Origin: Chitinophagaceae bacterium | GTDB taxonomy: Bacteria; Bacteroidota; Bacteroidia; Chitinophagales; Chitinophagaceae | Length of the DNA: 45,436 bases | Assembly: GCA_947456825.1 (NCBI GenBank) | Contig: CANGTM010000008.1 | Span: forward strand, 1-45,436 | Direction: 5' to 3' | Part shown: positions 8,557-18,007 of the stretch, in pieces | Layout: the number at the start of each line of letters is the position of its first letter | How positions within the stretch are numbered: position 1 is the stretch's first letter | Translations under genes and position numbers: made by a program | Notes under the pieces: generated by a model | The model's database searches: none | What the model was told of the DNA's origin: nothing | The model's input: only the letters and a program-made list of their open reading frames with translations

Positions 8557-9342
8557 ATGAAGAAGCTATTTGCACTATACCGGAATGCCTTATTGGTTTT
8601 TGCATTGATCGGCGGTTTGTTGCTGGGCTATTTCTTCGTACTTCCCTTTACGGCCGAACAAGTGGCATCGGTAATACCTCGCAGCAGCGAAGTGATGTTG
8701 GGCAACGCGGTCTATGCCGCCTTACAAGAAGAGGACGATAGTAGCGGCAGCGAGCTGCTGAATGCCTTTTTTGACTCCTTGCACATTGTAACACCTTATT
8801 CGATCAGAATAACACTTGTCGACGATAAAACGGTCAATGCTTTTGCGCTTCCTGGCGGGCAGATCGTTGTCTACAGCGGACTGCTAAAGAAAATGAAAAG
8901 CTATCCCGAGTTGGCCGCTTTACTGAGTCATGAGTTTGTTCACGTAGAGAATAGGCATGCCACCCGTTCGATTTGCCGGAGTCTGGGTTCGCAGTTCTTT
9001 GTGGGATTATTATTTGGTAACATGGGATCGCTGGTATCGGTGGCGGCCGGTCATGCCAACGAGATACGCTCCCTGAGCTATTCTCGAGAGTTAGAGAAAG
9101 AGGCCGATATGAGCGGATTGCAGCTATTGCTAGACCGTCGTATCGATGCCAGGGGCTTTGCCGATCTCTTCGGGCACCTTAAAGAGGAAGAGTCCGGCCG
9201 GGTGATCCCCGAGATCATCAGTAGCCATCCCGATACCGATGTACGAGCCGCTTATATCAAAAAAGCGGCCGCCGGTCAACAACCTGTCTCTCATCCAGCG
9301 CTTCATCATATTTTTGATAAACTAAAAAAATCGTACCCATGA
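8557..9342 (+). CDS. M48 family metalloprotease (membrane anchored)
   Basis: The ATG at 8557 yields 261 residues with one N-terminal hydrophobic segment (about 9-31), then an M48-type zinc protease domain. The zinc motif HEFVH is at 125-129 and the third ligand motif ExxxD at 180-184. The strand NAFALPGGQIVVYSGLL before the motif is typical for the family. There is no lipobox cysteine, so it is probably anchored by the helix with the protease in the periplasm, where M48 (BepA/LoiP-like) enzymes act on envelope proteins. Upstream frame extension to 8326 would overlap the divergent gene and is not needed. It overlaps the YbjQ gene by four bases (ATGA). Confidence 0.9.
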   Translation: MKKLFALYRNALLVFALIGGLLLGYFFVLPFTAEQVASVIPRSSEVMLGNAVYAALQEEDDSSGSELLNAFFDSLHIVTPYSIRITLVDDKTVNAFALPGGQIVVYSGLLKKMKSYPELAALLSHEFVHVENRHATRSICRSLGSQFFVGLLFGNMGSLVSVAAGHANEIRSLSYSRELEKEADMSGLQLLLDRRIDARGFADLFGHLKEEESGRVIPEIISSHPDTDVRAAYIKKAAAGQQPVSHPALHHIFDKLKKSYP

Positions 9343-9656
9343 TCGTTACAACCACCAATGCCATCGAAGGAAGACCCGTACAGGAATACCTGGGTCTGGT
9401 CAATGCCCAATGTATTATTGGCGCCAACATGTTCAAGGATATTTTTGCCGGACTGCGCGATCTGGTCGGTGGTCGCAGCAAAACCTACGAGGGAGTCATT
9501 GAAGAGGCCAAGAACGATGCGCTTCGCGAATTGCAAGACAGGGCTCGTGCATTGGGGGCCGATGCCATCATCGGGGTCGATCTCGATTTTGAGACCGTTG
9601 GTGCCAGCGGCAGCATGCTGATGGTGATTGCCACGGGAACCGCCGTGAGACTATAA
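9339..9656 (+). CDS. YbjQ family (heavy-metal-binding-type) protein
   Basis: This 105-residue protein matches YbjQ/UPF0145: opening IVTTTNAIEG, YLGLVNAQCIIGANMFKDI, then the helix with ARALGADAIIGVDLDFE and a final strand. Family members form pentameric beta-rich assemblies; a heavy-metal-binding role has been proposed from fold similarity but is not proven. The ATG overlaps the TGA of the M48 protease gene, so the two are coupled. A secreted protein gene follows 14 bp downstream, forming a likely three-gene unit. Confidence 0.88.
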   Translation: MIVTTTNAIEGRPVQEYLGLVNAQCIIGANMFKDIFAGLRDLVGGRSKTYEGVIEEAKNDALRELQDRARALGADAIIGVDLDFETVGASGSMLMVIATGTAVRL

Positions 9657-9670
9657 CACGCTAAAGTAAT

Positions 9671-10174
9671 ATGCGACCTTCATTTTTATTGGTAGTAGGG
9701 TTACTGCAGGTATCCTCCCTGCTTTTTTCGCAGGAGTGTCAGCTCATAAAGGAGACCGATCCCTATACCCGGCAAACCCGGTTATCTACCGGATTTATTG
9801 AATTGACCGGCGGTTCGCTGGTTGCCGATGCCGATAGCAAGGAGATCGATATTATGATCACGTTCAAGACCGATCGTTGCTTTGACGATGACTGTACTGC
9901 CCTGGTCTATTTTGAGGGCGGAAAGCAAAAGCTTAGTCTGCGCAACGGTGGTACGATGAATTGTGAAGGGTTGTTTCATTTTATATTTCGCAATGGTCCT
10001 ACCGTCAATTACCAGTTAAAGAAAATGGCAACAATGGCCATTACCCATATGGTCTTTACGGATCGAAATGGAAAGACCATCCCCGTCACGTTAAGTGCGC
10101 TGCAGCAAGAGAAGCTTCGTACGGCCCTTCGCTGTTTTACCGATGAAGCGCCTAAGCTTTTGCAGCAGCAGTGA
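9671..10174 (+). CDS. Secreted protein of unknown function
   Basis: This 167-residue protein starts with a clear signal peptide (residues 1 to about 20, ending FSQ), without a lipobox. The mature domain has four cysteines (CQL, CFDDDC, MNCEG) and a fifth near the C-terminus, with alternating strands, suggesting a small disulfide-containing beta domain in the periplasm. I recognise no family. It follows the YbjQ gene by 14 bp and is probably in the same transcript. Confidence 0.7.
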   Translation: MRPSFLLVVGLLQVSSLLFSQECQLIKETDPYTRQTRLSTGFIELTGGSLVADADSKEIDIMITFKTDRCFDDDCTALVYFEGGKQKLSLRNGGTMNCEGLFHFIFRNGPTVNYQLKKMATMAITHMVFTDRNGKTIPVTLSALQQEKLRTALRCFTDEAPKLLQQQ

Positions 10175-10248
10175 CCCGATCTGAATACAAAATGGCAAGT
10201 TGTTGGATCAACGCTATGCGCCTGCAGGTGGCCAGTAACAAGTAACAT

Positions 10249-10277
10249 AAAAAAGCCCCTCCGGTCGGAGGGGCTTT
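10249..10277 (-). terminator. Rho-independent terminator of ahcY (bidirectional stem)
   Basis: A GC-rich stem AAAGCCCCTCCG/CGGAGGGGCTTT spans 10252-10277. On the minus strand it ends in six T residues, placing it 22 bp after the ahcY stop. On the plus strand it has only three T residues, so it may also stop the plus-strand unit ending at 10174, but less efficiently. Confidence 0.9.
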
Positions 10278-10299
10278 GCTAATTGGTTTTGGTTGTTTA

Positions 10300-11625
10300 T
10301 TAGTAGCGGTAATGCTCGGGTTTAAAGGGCCCTTCTTTACTAATGCCCAGATATTCGGACTGAGGAGCCGTCAATTCATCGAGTTCAACACCGATCTTGG
10401 CCAGGTGAAGTCGGGCTACTTTCTCATCGAGGTGCTTAGGCAACACATACACATTGTTGTCGTAGTTCTTATGATTATTCCATAACTCGATCTGTGCCAG
10501 GGTCTGGTTCGTAAAGGAGTTACTCATTACAAAAGAGGGGTGGCCGGTGGCACAACCCAGGTTGACCAGACGACCCTCTGCCAGAATGATGATATCCTTT
10601 CCATCTACATTGTAAATGTCCACTTGGGGTTTGATGGTGTCTTTGGTATGACCATAGTTGGTATTGAGCCAGGCAATATCGATCTCGATATCGAAATGCC
10701 CGATGTTACAAACAATGGCTTTGTCTTTCATCAATTTAAAATGCGCGCCGGTGATCAGATCGCGGCAACCCGAAGCGGTTACAACGATGTCAGCTTCTTT
10801 TACCGCATCTATCATCTTCTTTACTTCGAATCCGTCCATGGCGGCTTGCAACGCACATATGGGATCGATCTCCGTTACGATCACGCGGCAACCGGCGCCG
10901 GCCAGCGAAGCGGCAGAGCCCTTACCCACATCACCATATCCACCTACCACGGCGATCTTTCCGGCCAGCATGACGTCGGTAGCACGGCGAATGGCATCGA
11001 CCAACGATTCTTTACAGCCGTATTTATTATCGAATTTAGATTTGGTTACCGAATCGTTGACGTTAATGGCTGGCATAGGAAGCGTTCCTTTCGCTACGCG
11101 CTCGTACAAGCGATGTACGCCCGTGGTGGTCTCCTCGGAAATTCCTTTTACATGCTGGGCCAGCTCAGGAAACTTATCGAGTACCATATTGGTCAGGTCT
11201 CCTCCGTCATCGAGGATCATGTTGAGTGGCTTTTCTTTGCTGCCAAAGAACAAAGTCTGCTCTATACACCAGTCGGCCTCTTCTATGGTTTGACCTTTCC
11301 AGGCAAACACACCAATACCGGCAGCGGCAATGGCAGCAGCGGCATGGTCTTGGGTAGAGAAGATGTTGCAAGAGCTCCATTTTACTTCGGCGCCCAGTGC
11401 TACGAGTGTTTCGATCAGCACGGCGGTTTGAATGGTCATGTGCAGACAGCCGGCCACGCGTGCGCCTTTTAGCGGTTGTGACGCTCCGTATTCGGCACGA
11501 AGGGCCATTAGACCTGGCATCTCTGCTTCGGCCAAACGTATTTCTTTACGACCCCATTCGGCCAACGAGATATCGGCTACTTTGTAGGGTAAACTAAAAT
11601 CAATGGATTGAGTTAGGGTAGACAT
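10300..11625 (-). CDS. ahcY: Adenosylhomocysteinase
   Basis: AhcY hydrolyses S-adenosylhomocysteine to adenosine and homocysteine, removing the by-product of methyltransferases. The 441-residue protein shows [31 protein letters not shown], the substrate region with FDNKYG (198-203), the NAD-binding GGYGDVGKG (228-236) and the C-terminal KPEHYRY signature. It is a complete, standard cytosolic NAD-dependent enzyme and is apparently monocistronic, with its own promoter and strong terminator. Confidence 0.98.
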   Translation of the reverse strand: MSTLTQSIDFSLPYKVADISLAEWGRKEIRLAEAEMPGLMALRAEYGASQPLKGARVAGCLHMTIQTAVLIETLVALGAEVKWSSCNIFSTQDHAAAAIAAAGIGVFAWKGQTIEEADWCIEQTLFFGSKEKPLNMILDDGGDLTNMVLDKFPELAQHVKGISEETTTGVHRLYERVAKGTLPMPAINVNDSVTKSKFDNKYGCKESLVDAIRRATDVMLAGKIAVVGGYGDVGKGSAASLAGAGCRVIVTEIDPICALQAAMDGFEVKKMIDAVKEADIVVTASGCRDLITGAHFKLMKDKAIVCNIGHFDIEIDIAWLNTNYGHTKDTIKPQVDIYNVDGKDIIILAEGRLVNLGCATGHPSFVMSNSFTNQTLAQIELWNNHKNYDNNVYVLPKHLDEKVARLHLAKIGVELDELTAPQSEYLGISKEGPFKPEHYRY

Positions 11626-11650
11626 GGTACTTTTTTAAAGTGATTGGCCG

Positions 11651-11682
11651 CAAAGCTATATCATATTTGATTAATAAACCAA
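11651..11682 (-). promoter_or_regulatory. Bacteroidota promoter of ahcY
   Basis: On the minus strand TTG (11680-11682) is followed after 21 bp by TAGCTTTG (11651-11658). This fits the TTTG-N19-21-TAnnTTTG pattern. The leader to the ATG is about 20 nt, too short for an SAH riboswitch. Confidence 0.65.
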
Positions 11683-11693
11683 TTGTGAGGTCA

Positions 11694-12197
11694 TTATAAA
11701 AGTTCTATGGCCATTATATAATCATTCATATAGTATCCATTGCCTACCGCAATATCGGCCTCCTCTTTTATTTCATAGCCCATGGACTCATAGAAGTAGC
11801 GGGCTTTGTTCTGTCTGTTTACTTGTAATTCAATCGATTGTCCCTTTTCTTCTTTGATCTGTGCATGTATATGCGATAAAAAGAAGCGACCCGCGCCTTT
11901 ACCCTGTATAGCAGGCAATAAGTAAAGTTTATGGAGCTTATAATGATGCTCTCGCACTTCTTGATAAGAAGCATATCCTACGGGCTTATCCTTATGGTGT
12001 AACAGTAAAAATCGACAACCTTCTTCTATTTGTTTTTGTAAAGAGGCCGGGCTGTACATCCATTCCATCATGTAGTCTAGCTGTCCCTTATCGAGTAGGT
12101 GACCATAGGTGGCTGGCCAAATCTCGGCACATAAGGTGCGGATCAGTTCAATGTCATGCAGACCGGCCTCCCTTACGCTATAAGGGGAGGGTATCAT
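11694..12197 (-). CDS. GNAT family N-acetyltransferase
   Basis: This 167-residue protein has the GNAT layout: YSVREAGLHDIELIRTLC at the N-terminus, the beta-4 strand KLHKLYLLPAIQ followed by the acetyl-CoA pyrophosphate loop QGKGAG (98-103), and NKARYFYESMGYE near 130-142, the usual NxxAxxFYxxxGF motif. The acceptor is unknown. Its ATG overlaps the stop of the PBP1a gene (TGATG), so it is the third gene of the unit PorW-like, PBP1a, GNAT. Acetylation of a cell-wall or small-molecule substrate is possible but unproven. Confidence 0.9.
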   Translation of the reverse strand: MIPSPYSVREAGLHDIELIRTLCAEIWPATYGHLLDKGQLDYMMEWMYSPASLQKQIEEGCRFLLLHHKDKPVGYASYQEVREHHYKLHKLYLLPAIQGKGAGRFFLSHIHAQIKEEKGQSIELQVNRQNKARYFYESMGYEIKEEADIAVGNGYYMNDYIMAIELL

Positions 12198-14605
12198 CAG
12201 TTATTATTTCGAATTCGATTAAAGAGACCTTTTTTCTTGGCGGGTTCCTCTTTGGGTGCACCAATCGGAGTGCCTTTAGGAGTAGTGGCCGGACTGCTTT
12301 TAGTAATGGTATCTTTTCTAGGCGGAGCGACCGGTTTTTTATCTTCTTCCGTAAGTGGGGTAGACTCCGGGCCAATGTACTCGGAGGGCTGCAAATTATA
12401 ATCTTCCTCGCTGCCTACTCCCATATCTTGTCCTTGTGCACCCGGACTATTCTCCTCAGCATTGAGCAAGATGTCGGCACTGTTAATGTACTGACCCATT
12501 TCGGCGGGTACTACAAATCGGGCTTCTTTATCAATACCCGACTTGGCATCGGATAAGACTTTGCCAAGAAAGAACTCACATATAGGCCGTGCCATACGGG
12601 ATCCTTCTCCTTCGTTGCGAATGAACTGGTCATCGAAACCTACCCAAGAGCCCACCAGCATTTGAGGGGTAAAGCCAATGAACCAAGCATCCGCATTTTC
12701 ATTGGTGGTTCCGGTCTTTCCGCCCATTTCGGCGGCTCCCACGCGCCCACGCATGCCCGCGGCAGTACCAATATCAACGGCTCCCTGCATCATACGGGCC
12801 ATAGTGTAGGCAGTGGCTTCACTGATTACCTCTTTTCGGTTGACACTAAAGTCGAATCGCTTAATTACATTTCCATTACGGTCCTCGATCCGGCTAATGG
12901 CAAAAGGTTTCGTTGAAAATCCTCTTCCGGCAAATATGGTATAACCCCAAAGCATTTCGTACAGCGACAGATCGCAGGTGCCCAGTGCCACGGAGGGGTA
13001 GGGGTCAATGGGGGTTGGGATATTCAATCGGGCCATGAACTCTGAGAATTGTTGCGGGCCTACTTGTTTCATGATGTAGGCGGTTGCACAATTCTTTGAA
13101 AATGCCAAGGCCGATAACATCGATCCGGCTCCGCCCTTGCATTCTTTGCTGGCAGGCACCCATCCGCTGCCGGGAAAATACTGCGCTTCGTTAGGTAGTG
13201 GGGTCTCCGGAGTAAAGCCTCTCTCCTCCACCGCCTGCGTATATAGTAATGGTTTAATGGTGGAGCCTACTTGTCGTTTTGTTTTGATGTTGACGTGGTC
13301 ATACTTGAAGGTCTTAAAATTAATACCCCCCACCCAGGCCCTGATCTCTCCGGTCACGGGATCCATGGCCATAAAGGAAGCTTGCTCCATCTGGCGGTGA
13401 TATTTGATGGAGTCGAGCGGTGTCATCACCGTATCCTTCTCTCTTTTCGCATTCCAGGCAAAGATGCGCATGGTTGTTTTTTCGTTGAAACTGGCTCTTA
13501 TCTCCTCTTCGCTAAGGCCTTCTTCTTCGAGGTTACGCCAACGATCGGAATCCTTCATGGCTCTTTCGAGGATACTTTCTTTGCCTTGCCAGATCTTGCC
13601 ACTTTTGACCGAGGCGCGATTATTTACATTTTTTTGCAGCATGGCCATATGTTGGGCCATGGCCTCCTCGGCATACTGTTGCATTTGCACATTGATGGTG
13701 GTGTAGATCTTGAGACCATCATTGTAAATACTGTAGGGTTCCCCATCAGGACGTGTCAGGTCTTTGAGAGCCTCTTTGATCTCCTCTTTTAAGATCTCCC
13801 TGAAATAAGGCGCATACCCCGTGTTCTCATCCATCTTTCTATAGTTGAGCTGTATGGGCTGCGCTTTCAAGGCAAGCGCCTCTTCGGTACTGATCTTGTT
13901 GTTTACCTCCATTTGTCCGATGACCACATTACGACGATCAAGGGCAGCCTTTGGGTTGCGCACCGGGTTATACAGGGTGTTGCCTTTTAGCATGCCGACG
14001 AGTAAGGCGGCTTCTTCTATTTGAAGTCGATCGGGTTCTTTTTGAAAAAAGGTTCTGCTGGCGTTGCGAATACCATAAATGTTGTTTCCAAAGGGAACCA
14101 CATTCAAGTAAAGGGTAATGATCTCTTCTTTGGTAAAATTTCGTTCGAGCTTGACAGCGATGATCCATTCTTTGAGTTTCTCCACCACCCGCCAGGCTTT
14201 GTTGCGACTTCCCTGCGCCAGCAGTGCTTTGGCTAGTTGTTGTGTGATGGTGCTTCCGCCACCTTCCGATCCGAGGGTAACTACGGCTCGCAGGGTAGAT
14301 TTAAAATCGATTCCGCTGTGATTGTAAAACCGCTCATCCTCTGTCGCGATCAGCGCATCTATGGCATAGCGCGACAGGTCGCGGTATTTTACATTACTAC
14401 GATTGCCCCTTTCAGTATAGTATTTACCCATTAGGGTTCCATCCTGTGCATAAACTTCGGATGCTTGAAGAATGGAGGGATTTTCGAGTTCTTGCAGCGA
14501 AGGCATCTTACCAAAAAGGCCAAAGTTGGCCAGTAAGATCAGTAAAAAGAGTGCGATCATTCCTCCGGCAAACAACCGCCAAAAAGCTCGAACAGAGGGT
14601 TTCAT
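12197..14605 (-). CDS. mrcA: Class A penicillin-binding protein 1a (transglycosylase/transpeptidase)
   Basis: The 802-residue protein has a short cytoplasmic stretch, a membrane anchor (about 9-30) and a GT51 glycosyltransferase domain with the catalytic EDERFYNH (89-96) and GGGSTITQQLAK. The penicillin-binding domain follows, with SxxK as STIK (448-451), SKN (503-505) and KTGT (630-633). All catalytic motifs are intact, so it should polymerise and cross-link peptidoglycan in the periplasm. A tail from about 720 is rich in Pro, Glu, Ser and Lys and is probably disordered. It lies 9 bp after the PorW/SprE-like gene and overlaps the GNAT gene by one base. Confidence 0.97.
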   Translation of the reverse strand: MKPSVRAFWRLFAGGMIALFLLILLANFGLFGKMPSLQELENPSILQASEVYAQDGTLMGKYYTERGNRSNVKYRDLSRYAIDALIATEDERFYNHSGIDFKSTLRAVVTLGSEGGGSTITQQLAKALLAQGSRNKAWRVVEKLKEWIIAVKLERNFTKEEIITLYLNVVPFGNNIYGIRNASRTFFQKEPDRLQIEEAALLVGMLKGNTLYNPVRNPKAALDRRNVVIGQMEVNNKISTEEALALKAQPIQLNYRKMDENTGYAPYFREILKEEIKEALKDLTRPDGEPYSIYNDGLKIYTTINVQMQQYAEEAMAQHMAMLQKNVNNRASVKSGKIWQGKESILERAMKDSDRWRNLEEEGLSEEEIRASFNEKTTMRIFAWNAKREKDTVMTPLDSIKYHRQMEQASFMAMDPVTGEIRAWVGGINFKTFKYDHVNIKTKRQVGSTIKPLLYTQAVEERGFTPETPLPNEAQYFPGSGWVPASKECKGGAGSMLSALAFSKNCATAYIMKQVGPQQFSEFMARLNIPTPIDPYPSVALGTCDLSLYEMLWGYTIFAGRGFSTKPFAISRIEDRNGNVIKRFDFSVNRKEVISEATAYTMARMMQGAVDIGTAAGMRGRVGAAEMGGKTGTTNENADAWFIGFTPQMLVGSWVGFDDQFIRNEGEGSRMARPICEFFLGKVLSDAKSGIDKEARFVVPAEMGQYINSADILLNAEENSPGAQGQDMGVGSEEDYNLQPSEYIGPESTPLTEEDKKPVAPPRKDTITKSSPATTPKGTPIGAPKEEPAKKKGLFNRIRNNN

Positions 14606-14614
14606 GCTGCTAAG

Positions 14615-17452
14615 TTAGGGGCTGTTTCTGTTTAGAAAATCTTTATACGACCCTAAATCTTTTTGTTGGTTAAGCCGCTCCAGGTTGTCTACAGATATGA
14701 TCATCCAGAAAAATTGTGAGACCTCCAACCATGGGGCAATGTCGTTTCGTGTCCTTGATTGTGCTCGCTCTTTGTATACGTTGGCCAATGTGGCATCGGT
14801 AAAGGTCGCAACTTGTACGAATCGGGTAGCGTCTGAAAAGGGTAGAATTGTTGTGGCCAGTGAATTAGCCATAAAATTTTCACGATTAAATCGAAGCAGC
14901 GCATTCTTGGTCTCGTTGACAAGTGCCGGATCTACACCCGTAAGCACCAGCACCGCGAGATGAGGGGCTTGGTCGTTCTTTACAAAGGTCGAAGCGCCGG
15001 AAGTAGGCGTTGACGCAGAACTAGATTGGACGGTGGATGCCGTTACAGCGGGTGCTTCTGCGGTCTGGCTGGGTATCGTTAACGAAGCTTCCAGTCCGAT
15101 GCGATTACTCAGCGCTTCTATGAGTGCGAGTGCCTTTATCTTTAACGGATGATTAGGGAATTGCGTGCTTAGCTGGTTCAATAGTTTGACAGCGATGGAA
15201 TCTTCTCGCTGCTGGATGTAGTAGATAGACTCGATATATATAAGTTGCGGTGTCCAATATCCGGCACCGTACACGCTATCAGCTATTTTTTTCTGTGCCA
15301 GGGCCGCAGGGTAATTTCCATCGGTAAATAGCAAGTAGATGCGTTGATAGATGCTATCGGCTGCGTTAGAAAAGGTGTTCGATAGATTATTTTTTCCCAG
15401 CAAGGAGAGTGTCAGCGGGTCCTCGGGAAACTCTCTTTCCAATAATCCTTTTAGTTGATCGGCCCTTTGCAGGTCTCCTTGTTTTTGGTAGCACCTGAAA
15501 AGGTTTATGTAAACCTCTTGTCGGGGGCGAAAGGTCGTATCACTGCTCAACAAGCGTTCCAGTAACGACACCCCGCGTGAACAGTCTTCCATGTCCTGAA
15601 TCAAGATCTTGCCGGCATTATAAAGGGCCGTACTGATCGAATCACGCGACAGCCGCTGCTGTTCTGGTGAGAGGGGGAGCTGATTGTAGATCGATTCAAG
15701 GTCCGTTGGGGTAGCGCCTGATTTTCCGGCTGTAGAAGCAGAGTCAAGTCCGGTTCCTGCAGCAATACTGTTCATCATGGCTTGTAATGCGGCCAGCCGT
15801 CGCCAGTTATCGCTGTTGGGTCTATTACCCCAGCGGTTCTTAAATTCGGTTTGGCCACGGTTGCGACTAGTGGCGTTATAAAAGTACCATTCACCCTTAG
15901 CCTCACCCGGCATGAACAAAGTGTTGGTTGTGATCGGTTGTAACGGATTGCCGCCTCTTGGTCCAAGGGCGGGATCTTCAGCGAGACCTTGTTGTTTTTT
16001 AAATTCCCTGAGTAGTTTTCGGGCCCATTCTTTTCGCTCTTCCTCGGGTAGTCCTGCTATTCGCCAGAGACTATCTTGTCGCTGCAAGACATCGATATGA
16101 GGTATTAGTTTTTGAAGTGCTTTTTTTCGTTGCTCGATCTGTCTGAATTCGACCAAGCTGCTGTCCTTTACCTGTAGGCTGTCATAAAAGCGGGCAGCCT
16201 CTTTGTATTGACCATTTTCATAGGCAATCTCGGCAAGTTGTAAAAATGCCTTGCTGCGTTGCTGCGGACTATTGCTCGAGGCCTCGATGCTGTTCAGTAG
16301 CGATCGAATGGCGCGGGCTGTATTTCCCCCGGTTAGATCCATTTGAGCGGCCATGTAATAGATGATATCCCGGTAGGCCTCGTATTTATCTTGCGAGGCC
16401 ATCTTTAAGAGCTCATTTACATTTTTGTCGACATTGGCCGTTAGGGTTTGTCGGTTATTTCGAATGGCCCCCAGACGAGCATAGATCTCCAGCACCAGGT
16501 CGGTGGTGTGCGGAATTACTTTTTGATAATAGCGATGGGCCTCTTCGCTACGGCCTGCTTTTTCGTAAAGTTGTGCTATCAGGTATTCCCAGCGGGCTCT
16601 CTCTTGTGTGGTAGCGGCCTCGGGGAGTGCTCGTGACAAATGGACCGCTGCGCTGTCCCAGTTCTCCAACTTATAGAACTGGAGTGCGATCACTTCTTCT
16701 AAGGCTGGTTGCAGTCGCTTGGGAAAGACAGAATCTTTTTTTAATACATCGATAAGCGAGGAGGCCTCTGCAAATTCATCTTGGGCAAGGTGGTTGCGAA
16801 TTTGCCAGATAAAGGCATCATTGCGACTGGGTGGGGTACTGAAGAATTGTTTGACCGGATTTTTTTTCTCTTCACTCGCGATGCTGTTAGATTTGTTCCC
16901 ATCGCGTCCGCTGCCAATCACCTTATAATAACCATCCTTTTCGCGCGGGGCGAACGAATAATTGATAAATTGAAACAAGAGATAAGCCGAATCGTATTTC
17001 TGTTGAAAGTAATAAGCGGCTCCCCAGAGCAGGTAAAGATTATCGACCCAATCGTTGCGCAGGTCGTGTAGGGCAATGCCCGAGGAGGCTTTTTGTATTA
17101 CGGAATCCAGTTGCACCGAATCGGCCTGTATCGCGCTTGGTGAGTAATTGTAAAAAGAGATCAGCTTGCTGTAATCTTCCTTGTAAGCGGCCTTGGCCCT
17201 GTCGATTACCTCGTTCAGTTTTCGTGAGGCATTGTAGGTAAAATTGTAGTGGGTGACCGTATTTTGAACAAAGCGGGGAACCGCACGTAGCTTTCCCTCG
17301 GAGGTTTTTTCGGAGCGCAATACGCGCTCCTCATATTCTTTGGGTTTGGGAATGTTGATCTTAAAGCCGGTCTGACCCAATAGGGCAGGGCTTTGAAGTA
17401 ACAGCAGCAGCCAGGCCGACCCAGCGAGTCTCCATCTGGTTAGAGGTTGCAT
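14615..17452 (-). CDS. porW: PorW/SprE-like TPR protein (type IX secretion/gliding)
   Basis: The 945-residue protein has an N-terminal signal peptide and many helical hairpins of TPR type (for example WDSAAVHLSRAL, EEAHRYYQKV, GQYKEAARFYDSL). A conserved block near residue 520 contains GEWYFYN followed by WGNRPNSDNWR, a pattern I associate with PorW/SprE, needed for type IX secretion and gliding in Bacteroidota. Position beside PBP1a and bactofilin fits that family. Unlike the described PorW lipoprotein, the signal ends in LLGQT without a cysteine, so it may be periplasmic and soluble. ATG at 17452 is preferred over the TTG 12 bases upstream. The Ser/Thr/Ala-rich stretch near 830-850 separates the TPR part from a C-terminal domain. 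Confidence 0.8.
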   Translation of the reverse strand: MQPLTRWRLAGSAWLLLLLQSPALLGQTGFKINIPKPKEYEERVLRSEKTSEGKLRAVPRFVQNTVTHYNFTYNASRKLNEVIDRAKAAYKEDYSKLISFYNYSPSAIQADSVQLDSVIQKASSGIALHDLRNDWVDNLYLLWGAAYYFQQKYDSAYLLFQFINYSFAPREKDGYYKVIGSGRDGNKSNSIASEEKKNPVKQFFSTPPSRNDAFIWQIRNHLAQDEFAEASSLIDVLKKDSVFPKRLQPALEEVIALQFYKLENWDSAAVHLSRALPEAATTQERARWEYLIAQLYEKAGRSEEAHRYYQKVIPHTTDLVLEIYARLGAIRNNRQTLTANVDKNVNELLKMASQDKYEAYRDIIYYMAAQMDLTGGNTARAIRSLLNSIEASSNSPQQRSKAFLQLAEIAYENGQYKEAARFYDSLQVKDSSLVEFRQIEQRKKALQKLIPHIDVLQRQDSLWRIAGLPEEERKEWARKLLREFKKQQGLAEDPALGPRGGNPLQPITTNTLFMPGEAKGEWYFYNATSRNRGQTEFKNRWGNRPNSDNWRRLAALQAMMNSIAAGTGLDSASTAGKSGATPTDLESIYNQLPLSPEQQRLSRDSISTALYNAGKILIQDMEDCSRGVSLLERLLSSDTTFRPRQEVYINLFRCYQKQGDLQRADQLKGLLEREFPEDPLTLSLLGKNNLSNTFSNAADSIYQRIYLLFTDGNYPAALAQKKIADSVYGAGYWTPQLIYIESIYYIQQREDSIAVKLLNQLSTQFPNHPLKIKALALIEALSNRIGLEASLTIPSQTAEAPAVTASTVQSSSASTPTSGASTFVKNDQAPHLAVLVLTGVDPALVNETKNALLRFNRENFMANSLATTILPFSDATRFVQVATFTDATLANVYKERAQSRTRNDIAPWLEVSQFFWMIISVDNLERLNQQKDLGSYKDFLNRNSP

Positions 17453-17592
17453 ATTCTCTTGCAATCTAGTTTCTTATTAACTGAAATTCAAATATTTTAG
17501 TATCTGAAATCCTTTATTTTTTGTGGGTATTTTTTCATCGGGGTCCCCACTTTTTTGCTGGCTGGCCCTTACCTTTAGTCGGAACAGTAATT

Positions 17593-17991
17593 ATGGCCAA
17601 ATTAGAACTAAGGTCGGGGTTAAAAAGACTCCAAAATCGTTACCGCTTGGTAGTGATGAATGATGACACCTACGAAGAGGTGGTAACCTTTCGTCTTTCT
17701 CGTCTTAGTGTGTACGTGACCATGAGTATGATCTTTGTGGTATTGGTGGGTCTTACCACTGCGTTGATCATCTTTACACCCCTCAAGTATTATATACCCG
17801 GTGCGGGTACCGATTACCAATCAGTGACAGCCTTAAAGCGATTACAGTACCGCATCGATTCGTTAGAGAAGCAGGACGCAATTCAATACCAATACCTTTT
17901 GGGGATACAGCAAGCGTTGGCCGGCAGAGGTGCATCGGAACTGGATACCACGCTACTGCGCATACCAGAGGCAGAAATTAGTAACGATTAA
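17593..17991 (+). CDS. Single-pass membrane protein with coiled coil, like the N-terminus of bactofilin-linked M23 peptidases
   Basis: The ATG at 17593 gives 132 residues: a basic cytoplasmic segment with NRYRLVVMNDDTYEEV (15-30), FRLSRLSV, one membrane helix (about 38-61), the motif TPLKYYIPG (62-70) and a short periplasmic coiled coil (about 78-108). In many Bacteroidota the gene before bactofilin encodes an M23 endopeptidase whose N-terminus looks just like this. Here the frame stops at 17991 and no M23 domain follows. A TACCTTTA box at 17570-17577 could be its -7 element. Bactofilin starts 16 bp downstream. It may anchor bactofilin to the membrane, but this is inferred. Confidence 0.75.
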   Translation: MAKLELRSGLKRLQNRYRLVVMNDDTYEEVVTFRLSRLSVYVTMSMIFVVLVGLTTALIIFTPLKYYIPGAGTDYQSVTALKRLQYRIDSLEKQDAIQYQYLLGIQQALAGRGASELDTTLLRIPEAEISND

Positions 17992-18007
17992 TTTAATGTA
18001 ACGCTAT

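Noticed and set aside
10540-11472. Long open frame (310 codons) on the plus strand
   Set aside because: It lies wholly inside ahcY on the other strand; ahcY is unambiguous and the antisense translation has no domain.
11626-11650. SAH riboswitch before ahcY
   Set aside because: The predicted leader is about 20 nt, too short, and no aptamer pattern is visible.
13271-13792. Antisense open frame within the PBP1a gene
   Set aside because: Shadow of a high-confidence gene; no start context or recognisable product.
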